64,000 nucleotides of DNA. Source: Brachypodium distachyon. Lineage: Eukaryota; Streptophyta; Magnoliopsida; Poales; Poaceae. Shown in pieces: positions 45,860 through 58,100 of the stretch (positions are counted from its first letter, which is position 1; each line of letters begins with the position of its first letter). A model generated the notes under the pieces. That model saw only the letters and a list, made by a program, of their open reading frames with translations. It searched no databases and was not told the DNA's origin. Where the stretch lies: contig NC_016133.3 in NCBI RefSeq assembly GCF_000005505.3, forward strand, positions 42,187,237-42,251,236, written 5' to 3'. The position numbers and the translations under genes are program-made.

Positions 45860-48358
45860 GATTACTACAATGTTTAAGATGAAGAAAGGAACACATGACG
45901 TAACCATTGCATCAAGTTACTGGCTATTCGGATTAATTTTAAGACAAATTATTAAATTGTTGTTAGATGTACATCTGTTTGGTCATTTAGATTTTGCATT
46001 TTCGTTTCTATATAAAATGAATATGCAAAATTTCAACTAATTTAACTCTGAATCATTAGAGACAGCGATGGCGATGATTTGACAAGTTATGCATTTGGAC
46101 AGGGTTTGAGAAATACGTCGTAGGAGGTTGTGACGACGGATCAATTGTCGCCTACATCGGTGGCCTGTCTTCAATGCCTGTGTGAGGTGGTGTGTGTGGC
46201 GTTCCAACGTGATTTTGCGCGATCGACGACAATATAGCCTGCAAAGACGGGTTCCCCGAGAGACGCAATTTCTGCACTCTTAATTATTTTGGCTATCTAC
46301 TGTTGATGTCCATGCATGATTGTTCATTGATGTATTAACTGTCGTACCTTTACTCGTATTTCTTGCTTAATGAAAGTTGATAGAGAAAGCATCTTACTTA
46401 ATGACAGTAGATATGATAACCATGCCCACGTTGTGTATTGCTTTACTAGCAGAGTGTTCGTGCGTTGGTACGGAATAATTTTTCTCGTGTGGGAGATCCA
46501 TTTCGTGTGGGGACTGAGGAGGACGGGAGCTTGCACTCGTGTCGTGCGGGAGATCGAGAGGAGGGGGCTTGCGTTGAGGATGGACGAAGACGGACGGCTT
46601 CAGGACCTGAGGTATTAGGTGGCATGTTGGACATAATTTCGGTAAAGTGACGTACCGCGACCGCAATGCCCATACCATCACCACTAACTCCAATTTAATA
46701 TATTGGTATAGATGAGTTTTGATTTTGACAGACTCACAAACTATGTTTCAGATTGTGTAGCTATTTCTCATAAGATAGCATATCTCTCGAAGTATGGAGA
46801 AAGGGCGTCGTTTATTATCCAAATATCTAGTTGATATTTTTAACTCGGCATGTATGAAGATGTCTTTGGAATCAAAATATAACTATAGTTTTACTCTTAT
46901 AAAGATTTGAGTTGTTGATCATCTGCTCACACCACCGAAGAACTGTTTGTAAATCATAATAATTGTCGTATATTCTCTGTTATAGATATTTGTATTACGA
47001 TCTTTCGTTTATGGTTGATTTCACATATAATAATGAAAATTAATAATTAACATAAATATCACTAGGCGAAATATCATAAGATGTAACAATAAAAAAAATA
47101 CATCCTAAAAAGTCTGAAAAAACCAAATTAATTGAAATATATTTTGCAAACTTAAAAAATATTAAATGTGATATCTATATTAACTCATGGTGTTATGGTA
47201 GGAATTCACCCTACCTCAAAATTTGTCTGTCCTTCGCCAATGTCTCAGATTATTTATCAGTTTAGAATCCTAGCGCACTCATTCAGTCACGAAGGGCAAG
47301 ACAATTCGTCGAACACCAACAGCGCAGGTCACGAGTGAGGCAAACGCATCATCATCATCAAATCGAAGAAGGTTCAGTAGATGATCCGATGGTAGTAAAA
47401 AAAGGCGCAATCCGTACCAAGTGGTAAAGAAAACAATCAACACAAATGAAGAGCATCGAATTCGTAAGACCATGACATTGTTGTTGCCCCCAACCCACCC
47501 CCACGTTTACCTTCCTTTCTCACTCAACAAGATGGCATGGCAGAGATAACCCACCTTGTTGACACAGATCGAGGCGGGCTGGAGAAGTAACCAGAGATGT
47601 CCGCGGGGGGGGGGGGGGGGGGGAGGAGGAAGGGGAGGATAAGAGAAGATGAGAAACTCCGCCTGGAGAGGGGGTGCGCTAAAATGCCGGGACCTCGAGA
47701 AGACTCTCTATGGGCTGGCTGGAACCGAGGCCATCAGTCCATCATGCACAAGTGGGCCACGTTCTCTCTAAAAAAAAGGCACAAATGGGCCGCGTTCTCT
47801 CTAAAAAAAAAGGCGCGTGTGGAAGAAATTGGAAGGTTGCATAAAAATACTCGGCAATGCAAATGTTCTCGCTAGTATCAATAGATATATGCTCGTATCT
47901 CGCTTACGTTGGCAATTTAGTAGCTAAATTCTGAGCAACCTAATCACAACCTTCTTCTTTTCCTTAGATTGATGTTCCTTACGAGGTAAGGATTAGCTAT
48001 GAGAAACATATTCCAGTGGGTCTAATTATGAAGATTTTTCTACGAGAAATACAATGAGGCAAACTGATTGTAATCTGGAAGCCTAATTAACAAGTTTGTG
48101 TTTTGATTCTAACCGTGAGAAGATGCAAGATGGAATACACTTGGTTCCTTTTCCTGTTTGCTTCATGTGGCTACATAGCTTCATGTACTACTTGTTGAGT
48201 GCTGATGCAGACAGTCATAGTTCTGCACGTATGCAAGAGAATGCAAAAACAAAAAAAGGGCAAGAGAATACATATTTCTCATGTCACTGATCGAAATGCT
48301 TCTAGACTCTGCGGCATCATTGTCTTCCTCCAGGGATGGGATTGACCTGTTCATCGTA
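45860..48358. other. intergenic region between mTERF and TKPR1-like genes
   Basis: No supported gene. 46700-47250 is very AT-rich. A 19-G run lies at 47605-47623. A short duplication of GGGCC(A/G)CGTTCTCTCTAAAA sits at about 47755 and 47789. Confidence 0.55.
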
Positions 48359-49962
48359 TCATGGCGTCCTTTCAAGCAGATGGCCATGAGCTTTGAGCGA
48401 CTCCACCGAGGCATCAAACATTTCCTCGACTCCTTTGAACTCCAGTCCCAGCTCCCGGATCTTGGACGTGTTGTAACCATATGACTGATCCCCGTAAATG
48501 TTTGGTAAACTGCACATAAAATTTCCAACACAATGTAGCATCCTCTCGATCAATTCAGCCAGGGAAAAGAAGAACTAAGGCTGACTGTGGTCAGCTATAT
48601 GTTTTCAGTGTGGTGGCTGACCTCTTTGGGATGGGAAACGATGGGTATCGCTTTGCGAGCAAGGCGACCAGCTCGTTGTTGTCCAGGACCGCCGAGTTGC
48701 ATATGTACCTTCCTCTGGCACCGGCGGTTTCGTACACCAGGATGTGGCAGCTCGCGACGTCGTCGATGTGTACGTACCCCATCCTCCCAAACATGGTGAA
48801 CTTCTCTGTCTCTCCTGCAATTTGATATGATTTTGTTCACATTTTGGGGGTATATATATGCAGAGTGGGGTGGGGGTAGAAGTATTCAGGGGATATCTCC
48901 AAAACATCAAAGGTGAGACTCGCAGAAATACCGACATACTGTACCTTTAAATAAGCCAAGGACATCTTTAGTAGTGGGACCTAATTCAGGGGATAGATTA
49001 GGTCCAACAACAAAGGTTGGAAGAACGGCCACAAGGTCGATGTTGTTTTCCTTGGCAAACTCCCAGGCTGATTTTTCAGCCAGGATCTTGGCGACGCCGT
49101 ACCATACCTACCAGGGACGTCGAAAGGAACCAGCCCACTCTTCAGACTTCAGAGCAATGTTTGGAAAGATAGATTGGCATAAAAATGGTGCATGGACATG
49201 CTATCTGGATCACCCCGAATCACCTGGATACTTTCGCAGAACTCCACAGAGCTCCATGATGTTTCATCCAGCGACACGTTAGGGGGGAATTCCGATTCAT
49301 CCCTCAGCCTCACAGTTGACGATGAAGATGTGAGAACAACCCTTTTGAGCAGTGGATTCTTCTTGCAGGATCTCAGCACGTTCAGAGTGCCGTTTACTGC
49401 TGAATTGAGCATTTCTTCCTGCATTTGAAGTGGCATCACATTCAATCAAGATAAATCTCGACAGGCCATCTTTATCTTCCAAGTTCCAACATAGAAAAAA
49501 TATAGGCAATGAGTGGTCAACGTTAGTACAGCATGCCTTGGAATCAGATTTGGTGATGATAGGTGATGCAGTGTGGAAGACACCCTCACAGGCCATCACA
49601 GCATCATCAAAGCTCCCTTCTTCCAAGAGGTCAGCTCTCACAAGCTCCAGTCTTTCCTTGGCACCTGCTAAGTTCCAGAGGTGTGCTACCTTCTTGTGAT
49701 TGCCTGTCAAATTAGCACACAGGTTACCGCACTATCAACTTCTGACAATTGTACATTAACAAGTAATAAGAATGGATTACATCATCGGTAGAAGCAAGAA
49801 CAAAAGGAATAAATGAGAAATCATTAGAGTGGGAGGAGGACCTGGGTCTCTGACTGTCCCCAGAACATGATACCCAGACTCGAGAAGTCGTTTGACAAGC
49901 CAAGAGGCAACAAAGCCAGAGGCCCCGGTGACACAAACCTTGCACTTGGAAGTGTTCGACAT
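48359..49962 (-). CDS. TKPR1: tetraketide alpha-pyrone reductase 1-like (DRL1/CCR-like short-chain reductase), six exons
   Basis: Exons 49962-49842, 49703-49537, 49418-49224, 49107-48945, 48814-48622, 48509-48359 give 329 aa. Family members reduce tetraketide alpha-pyrones with NADPH in the tapetum, in sporopollenin synthesis. The N-terminal Rossmann motif is TGASGFVA (12-19). The catalytic residues are a Ser in LTSSSSTVR (about 126-134) and YGVAK (Y164, K168). The match to DRL1/TKPR1 rather than ordinary CCR rests on [40 protein letters not shown] and [10 protein letters not shown]. Intron 2 begins with GC (AAG|GCATGC), not GT; the exon 2-3 junction is otherwise fixed by phase and homology. 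A TATA box lies 42 bp upstream. The substrate is inferred from family; a paralogue with another substrate is possible. Confidence 0.85.
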
Positions 49963-50003
49963 TCTCTCAAGCTGGAAGTGCTCCTGAAAATTGATTCATC
50001 TAC

Positions 50004-50010
50004 TTATATA
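50004..50010 (-). promoter_or_regulatory. TATA box of the TKPR1-like gene
   Basis: TATATAA on the minus strand lies 42 bp upstream of the ATG at 49962, giving a very short leader. Confidence 0.6.
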
Positions 50011-50665
50011 TGCAACATGGAGTATGTTGTAGAAGCAGGAAAAGCAGAAAGGCATACTGGTATGTCACCCCCTTTTGGTGATTCTGTTCGGCAGGTAGAG
50101 AGTAGGGTAGACTTCACAACAGCTTGGGAGGTTCACAGCTTCCACGCTCCAGCGCTTGATCAAACTAGTACATTGCAAAAGTTCATCACCTTAGAAGACC
50201 TGGAAAATCAACCTACTGAGAAAAAGTTTTATCAAAAGTCTCGCCAAAAACAAATTCCATCCACTGATTCATTCGTGACGATTTGCTCCCTTAAATAATT
50301 ATAAGATGTACTGATGGCAAAGCAGAAAGGGCTTTATTCATGGATATCTTATTCCGATTACATTCTGATTGATAATCTGTCACTGTGATATAATCAAAAC
50401 CAGCAACAATAAAAAGAATTACAGTCTTAATGTACACAAAAATGAGGGGAGAGAAAAAATCCCCAAAGAGTTGAGAGTATGCAAAACAGATGTTATACAC
50501 TCGATGTCCTCTACTCCTGTTTGGAGTAGATCCCAGATGACAATAGGTCAGAGGAACAATGAGGAAGGCATATCCAAGAAGCAAGTACAAGTACAACTGT
50601 CGGGCAAAACTTCAGGGTGTATCAAGCAACCATTGGAGTCTGCAAGTCCACTATCCAGTTCACTT
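50011..50665. other. spacer between TKPR1-like promoter and UVR coiled-coil gene
   Basis: No gene supported. A plus-strand open stretch at 50000-50298 has no recognisable domain. The right part is the 3' UTR region of the coiled-coil gene. Confidence 0.45.
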
Positions 50666-53600
50666 CTAAGGACAGAGTCCAAAAGAAGATGCGATTTCAG
50701 CCAAGTGCTGCCACGTTGAATTCGTTATGAATGCTATAGGAACAACAGGCTGAAACATAGATTCGTCGTCATCCAGTTGGAGGTTATACGATGTTTTCAA
50801 TTCCAATGCTTTAGATTCTGCGGCTTCAGCTTCTTTCCGTAAAATCTCCACTTCTTCACTATCATCTGTTTCAGTTGCAGCAGTCAACTCTGCTCTAGCA
50901 GCAGAGGAGTCCAAACGGAGCCTTTTGTAACTTGTCATGGCTGACTCTTGTTCTTTGATCACAATAAGCCCTTCGCATTCATGTATCTTCTCAGTGGTTG
51001 CAATGATATCCTTTTCAATTATCTCCAGATCACTGCCAGCTTTCTCCAATTTAGCATGTAGTTCTTCCTTTTCAGAATTAAGTGCTTTCGCCTCTGCAGC
51101 TATTCTTCCGGCTTCTTTAAAGTTCCTTGCAGCAGCAGCAACCTTCTTTTCAGCCTCTAGTTCAGGACCCCTTTTATCAATAAAGCTCAGCTTCTGCTTA
51201 AAAGTAGATATCTCTTGTTGTATGCCTGCTCTCCTTGAAGATATCTCCTGCAGGCCATCAATTTAAGAAATATTTAGAACAAGCATCTTTGACACCAAAA
51301 TACTACCTCGGTATATAAAAATAACAATGACAATCAAGTATCATCAGCAAAAAGAAATCCTTAAAAGTCTAGGTATTGTACCTGAAGACTAGTTCTTGCA
51401 TCAGTTGTTTGCTGTCTGAGCATTTGGATGTCTTGCGAAATTTCCTCCTCCATTTTTAGTAACCCAATTCTATCCTGTCTTGACTTCAAGATCGATGATG
51501 CAAGTTTTCTTCTGATTTCAACTGATTGCTGGCAAGCTTTTGCTTCCAAAGAACAAGCATTGATAATTTCCCGTAAGTCAGAGTCTTTCTGTTCTGTTGA
51601 AGAGATGAAGCTATCAATTTCTTTCCTTTTTAAGACAAGTTCTTCAGTATCTTGATTGATTTTACTTTGGGCTTCCTGCAAGGAATTGATCTTCGTGTCA
51701 ATATCTGACTGGGAGCCATGAAATCTGGAGACCACGGCACTGATCTTTTCCTGAACCTCCTGGATCCGAGCATTGTTTTCAGCTATCTCTGCTTCTTTCA
51801 ACCTCACCATCTCCAGGAGCTCAGCTAATTCCTCTGCGAGAATATCTCCTTTCTTACTTAGCATGTCCTTTTCTCTCTTGTCGTCTTTAATCAAATGCTC
51901 TACAGAACCTTCCAACCCTGAGCGTGCAGCTAAAACCAACTCTGTTTCAACCTCCATCTCTAACTTCTTTGTTTCTAGCAACTCCATTGATGTTTGCCAC
52001 CCTTCTATTTCTTTCGAGGACATTTCTTCTGCTTGCATGCTTGCCAAATCAGCATGATCAGTGGCATCCTAAGAAAGGCAGAGCTTGAATGTTAATGAAC
52101 AACTAGAAGAACATACACTGAAATTCAGTGACCCCTTTAGAAGTACATAATTAGATTCAATTATCACTGTATTCAGGTGGACATCTCATACTTGCCAGCA
52201 AGTTTCAGAAGCGAATGAAGGACTCTAACAGACAATCTACTCCTCAACCCAGGTGATATAGAAGTGCTCAAATTTATTAGTGAGCGTAGCATACAACCTC
52301 AAATGTTTTTTTTTCTTTTTCTTTCCCGACAATTCTGTTGTTCAAACCTTTCAGTACCTTTTAGATACTTAGTGATTATTATCATGGTGGATTGCTAAAT
52401 GTTTTCAGATCATGACAATGGACCCAATGGACGCTATGACACAGTGACAGTGGCATCGACAATATTCATATATTATGATATCATAAAATGTCAAAATGAA
52501 ATGTTTATACTTCGTATCATATCTGAAAAATAAGACCCTTCCTACATCGTCCCCCTAAAGTCATTTTCATGTAGCAAATTAGTAGCCCTAGCTTATGCAA
52601 TCAATAAAAAAACATAAGTATCACTACATCTTTGGCATATATCTACAATTTGCCACAACTGAACTTAGTGCGAATACATGCCTGAGTAGCTCTTAAGAAA
52701 TACTGGGGTTGGAGCAATGGAACTTTGCAAGCCTATCTATTTCAAAGCAATGGTTATTTAAAAGCATGCCTGAATTCAAGCAAGTACATCATTCATCGAC
52801 ATTACAGTTCTATGCAAGGTGAAGTGTGAAAATGCACGGCCGGTTTACCTTTGCAAACTGCTCCAGAAGGGCAGCAGCTTCCTCCTCCACGGTAATGCGG
52901 GACTCGAGCACATCCTGCAACTCCAAATCAACTGAGTCATAAACGAGCTCCGCATCACGTAGTGTCATCAGCAGGCGATCTTTCTCCTTCTCCAGGGCCG
53001 CAAGGGAGTCGCTGATCCTCTCAGCCCTCTCAAAGTCCTCGGCCTCGCACGCCTCCTCGAGCTCCCTCTCCAAATCCTTGTGCTTGGACGCCGCAGAACC
53101 CACATCCTCCGCAACCTTCCTCTGCTTACCCGCCAGCTGCCTCCTCTTGGCTGCCACAGAGGCAGCTCTCTGCTGGATCGAATCGAGCTTACCAGAGATT
53201 TGGGATCTAAGAAGAGCTAACCTCTCCTCGATCCCTAGGACTGCAACCCCAGTCCCTCCAACCTCCTTCTCCGCATCTTCTTTCACCTCCTCTTTCACAT
53301 CGAAAGAATTGTCATCCGGATCCACCACAGCTACATCTTCCTCGCTGCCGTTACTCAGCTGATCAAGGTACTGGCCGGGGGTAGGATGAGCGGCGTCATG
53401 TAGCGAAGCATCAGAAAAGCTACCGCTAATAGTAGGGATTACAGTAGCCGCAGCAGCGGTGGTGGTGGAAGCGATTGCATCAGTAGGCGGCAAAGCAGGG
53501 GCGGATTGAGGCGAGCGGCCGTACCCGATGCGCACGGCTCTCTTCTTCTTCCGGAGCGACGAGGAGGACGGCTGCCTGGAGAGCGCGGCAGCGGGGGCAG

Positions 53601-53910
53601 GCGAGGCCGGCGCGGCGGGCGAGGCGGGCCGGTGGTTCTGATCTTGGCCCTGGGGGTGCTGGTCCTGGTCATGGTCTAGTGGAGGCTGCGGGTCGAGAAG
53701 GGTGAGATCGGAGAAGAGGTCCTCATCGAGAGGCTGGGAGGCCGCGCCGGAGTCACCGTCGGCAGCAGCGGCGGCGGGGTCAGCGCGAGGGGAAGGCGGC
53801 TTGGAGGGTTCCGGCGCAGCCTCGGCGGCGGGGTCGGCGGGGGCGAAGAGGACCATGCCCTCGAAGAGCGAGTCTCCGCCGTCGCCCCACCCGCCGTCCT
53901 GCGACGCCAT
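50666..53910 (-). CDS. coiled-coil protein with UVR motifs, three exons
   Basis: Exons 53910-52849, 52068-51382, 51247-50666, all phase 0, give 776 aa. The start is ATG 53910 (MASQDGGWGDGGDSLFEG); the in-frame codon further upstream at 53928 is GTG. Residues 1-190 are low-complexity Pro/Ala/Asp-rich and probably disordered. From about 240 on, the protein is nearly all coiled coil. A UVR-type helix hairpin lies at about 283-315 (EEACEAEDFERAERISDSLA) and a second, weaker one at about 613-645 (AAAARNFKEAGRIAAEAKAL). UVR motifs mediate protein contact in bacterial UvrB/UvrC and in plastid Clp/EXECUTER proteins; here their role is unknown. I cannot assign a named function; a cytoskeletal or trafficking scaffold is one guess from composition alone. 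Confidence 0.85.
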
Positions 53911-55168
53911 CGGCGGCGAGATGTCCACGAATCTGCGGCTGGCGGGTCGCGCGAGAAGGAAGAAGAGGGTGGAGCTGAGTGATCTGGAAAGTTGCTCAGA
54001 TCATCATACTGGAGCAGTAATGAATGATTTGGGGTTCGATGCGAGAGGATTTGGGGTTTTGTTTGCGGATTTTTGTCGCCTGCTTAGAGGATTAGACGAC
54101 GAAGAGGACAACGGATTGCGTTTGCGTGACGATCTGTTTGCTTTCTGTTTCTTTCTTGTTCCACACGGATGGAGAGTTTGTTCCGGGAAGAGCAAATCCA
54201 TGGGTGGGTTGAATCGAAGCTTTAGCAAACTGCGTCGTCGTCATCGTTATCCAGATTCCGGAGGAGCCACCGGAATTCAGAGCTGGATTGCATTGCTAAC
54301 ATTTACTCATACAAGTGTCAGACAAAAAAACATTTACTCATACATTGAATTCAGGGTGCATTTGTCCTGAGAATTTTGCAAGAACTTGGGGAAATTTTGT
54401 AGCGTGTGTGGTTATCTAATTCACTTGGAATTCATCCCTTTCAAGGGCATAGATTTCCACGGACTTATCAGTTACCAAAAACTTGATTCAGAGAATGGTG
54501 GACAATGTACCTCTCAAAGCAATGACCTCTTTGATTCAAAGGATTTTCTGTAGGATCCAGTTTGCACTCAACCAAGTGAGAACGTCCATTTAATCAAATA
54601 TAATTGGAAATATTTACCTATGACTCTCTTGAAGAAAAAATGAGTTCCTATGGTGTAACCAAACACCATTTTATGCAAATTCCTCTAGCTTCACATCCTA
54701 TAAGATTAAAGAAGGCATGTTCCTGCGATTTCAAATTCTAAGCAGGTATCCCAATTCCTGCATTCTAACTTTCTAAGCAGGACCTCAAATTCTTTATCTA
54801 CTAGGACTGCATCCTGCAACGTGTTTCATCGCCAGGAAATACCAGCCAGCAGCAACAGGAGTACATACCTGTTGTTAAACCAGTCACCGTCAGAGCTTCA
54901 GCTTCCATGAACTCACCTTGGCTCAGAAAAACAACACGGAATCATGTACAACAATGCTGACCTACTGCTGCTGCAACAGCACAGTTAACACAACTGTACA
55001 CAATACATGGCTGCTACACAACCGAAGGAATAGTAAGGATATCCGACTGGCTCCCCCGTTTTCCTCTCCTACCACAGGTACAAATGATGCACTGTGCAAA
55101 CGATCTGGTACCGCACAAGCGATATTACATGAAATGATGGTACGCAAGTTTACATCTGGTTTTAACTA
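53911..55168. other. spacer between UVR gene promoter and DnaJ gene 3' end
   Basis: No gene supported. 53930-54230 is the presumed promoter and leader of the UVR gene. A repeated ACATTTACTCATACA occurs at 54298 and 54330. Confidence 0.5.
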
Positions 55169-58100
55169 TCAAGGCATCGGATCCCTTTGCGCGCCAGGTG
55201 GAGCCGTCGGCATTGGGAAGTTGAATGAACAATAGGTTCCACCGAACTGAGGGGCCTCCACATATGGACTCTGGCATAACAGAAGACAAGCAATTTTCAA
55301 TGTCTCGTGTTTAAAGTTAAAAAAGAAAAGAACGGTCAGATAACAGTTCCCCAGTTATTAACTCTGGCAGAAAACCAAACCAACGCCACGAGTAAAAATG
55401 ATAATGTCAATGGCAAAAAAAAGGCGAACAATTTTCGAAAATTTCATAGAAGCTCAAAAGGTTATAGGGCAACTACCTGGGTAAGAGGAGGGTTAGGGAT
55501 GGCAGGATTGTATGATGGCTCCCTTCTGGGTGACGAGTCAGGGGAGCTACCGTCATTGTCATCGGTGTTATCTATATTCCTCATTTGCGACACTTCCCCC
55601 TCACCGTTGTTGAGCTTAACCCCCTATGTGGAGGAGAAAATAAACTCAATAAAACATTATTAGCACATGAATCGAACAAATGAACGAGCAATACCTGGAA
55701 AATTTTGCCTAAAGTTTTCAATCCTTTGGCACGAAGACGCAGGTCTTCCTTCTTGGCAGTACCATCTTGAAGCACCTGATAATGGTACAGTTAAAAATCA
55801 CTGCTAGTATGCTTCAACGGTTATGTTATTTTCAGTATTCAAGAATACAGTGCGCATAACATGCATGAAAGGTGTCAGGTAAAGCTGGGACAGACCATCT
55901 GGCAGACATGTGATATGGTGGCTTCTATGTCAGCAACATTAAGCTTCCACAAGGAATCAACCATAACTTTTTTGTGGTTCTGCATGTACATCTCGAGTTC
56001 TTCCTCCGTGGTCTGGCCCTCAGCACCCAGCTGCTTTTTCAAATCTTCTTGCAGTTGCATAAGAGCTATTGCACCTGCAGAACCATGAGATAATCGAATC
56101 TTATGAAATCTCGAATGATATTGGATGTTCTGTAGCTGAACTTGCTACTAGGCGCTGGCAGCTGTCCTTTAGAGATGGTTAGACAAGGAGGCCCAAAATG
56201 ATTGGGGTGGGTTTGAAAGCGTATAAAAGTGGGAAATATACTGTAAAATCCATGTATACGATGCTGACTAGTAATGATCCTAATAGATCCTTCAGACATC
56301 TGCGGAAAGTTAAAATTCCACTGAAAATTAAGATTTTGGTTGTGGTTGATATGGCATAATGCAATTACAACTAGAGATAACATGGTTAGAAAAAATGGGG
56401 AATGGGATACTACTTATCGTTTCTGTCCTGAATTTGAAACTATTCACCATCTTTTCTTTACTTGTGCTGCGGCACATTATACCTGGAGTGTGGTTGGTTT
56501 GGCCATTGGGGCCAATAGCAGGCCATCATCTTTTATGCAATACTTCTGGTGGATTTCTAACCATATTAAGATCAATAGGAATGTTCAGATTGTTGATGTA
56601 GCTGCTATATGTTGGGCCATTTGGAAGTTACACAATCGAGCTTGTTTTGAGAAGAGACTGATTAGATCACCGCGGAGCTAATTTGCTACGCATGTTCATT
56701 CTTAAAATACTGGGCAGGTTTACAAGCTGGTGCTGATGGGGATGCTTTGCTGGAAGGAGATCGTGTTCTAAAGGAGGAAGCTATGAAGCACCATCACGCC
56801 CAAGCAGCTGTGGATGTTCGACGTCTCGAAGGAAAGATCTGACTGGGGAAGATTGCTTACTGTTTGGTTATGCTAGACTTTGATGGTTTTGGCTTTTGAG
56901 AGTCACATATTTGGCGACCTGTGCGTCTGTAACTAAGACCAATCTTTGCTTTCTGTGAACCTCTACTCGTAGGTCTTGGGTGAGTTCGTGTACGCTGAGG
57001 GTGGCAAATACATGATAAACTACGTGTGTGTGAACTGCTGTTTTTCCGTTATCTCTTATAGTGGAATCCAATCATATGATCGTAAGGAAAAAAATACTAG
57101 CAAGAGAAAGGATGATGCTCAAACTGCATCATATGCCTTCTTGAAAATAAAGCACCATATGGTTTCAAGATATACGTATTGAAAAGAACTCACAATGTAT
57201 TGATGGAGATATTTTTTACCTGCTGCAGCTGTTACTTGGGATTTGATAAAATGGCCTTTGTCTCTGAACCATTCAGCTACAAATGGAACCCCCAAATATA
57301 TTGCTTTCTTTCCAAGTTCTTTTGCAGCTTGTCTTGAATATACATAACCAATAGTGTTCAACATAACAAGTCCATATGCTGCAGGATAACAAAAACATAA
57401 CCAAAAGAGCTAGAAACTTCAGACAGAAGGTATCAAAAGGCCTACCCAACGGAGAGTATACAGCAGAACAGAAGCAACAAAATACTTTTAATTCCAAAAC
57501 AGTGAATACTTACGAGTTACGACAGGTTTGGTAAATACAATTTAATCTAATTATGGGTTAAGGAGTATAGGCCAGCAACGATCTTCTGTACATCATTGAT
57601 TAAAGTTGATGGGCTTCCGAAGCTCAGCGAGAATCAGTTGTTAACCCTGTCCTCTTGCCCCGCATATCTCAGTATTGTTTTTTTCCTAAGAGAACTGATT
57701 CTAAGAATACCACCACATGTATTATGCTCATGAAGGCATCGAATAATAAATTATATACTGAACCATAGAATAAACAAATTACAGCTCCTTCAAACATATC
57801 ATCGGCTAAATTCTTACAGTGATGGGCAGCTGCGCACTAGACAGGACAGGAATGGGAGTAAAGGAAACAGATCCAGAGTTGAAGGAGGAAGAGACCAAAC
57901 CTGCATCGCTAAGTTTGGACACCTCAGCTTCAGCAAGTCGGACAAACTCCTGTTTATTTCCTTGAACATAAAGGTGCAGCCTATTTTTCAGTATCTCTGC
58001 AAGTTTCTCTTCTCTTTCCTTTTGAACAGCCTGCAGTTGTAGTTTATCATTCAGCAGAATAGTGGTAGAAAGTGTATAAAACGCAATAAATATGTATCAA

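Noticed and set aside
47605..47623. 19-G run as a G-quadruplex regulator
   Set aside because: A homopolymer in a gene-free stretch; no evidence for function and possible length error.
53911..53928. Start of the UVR gene at 53928
   Set aside because: That codon is GTG; the first ATG in frame is at 53910, with a good context.
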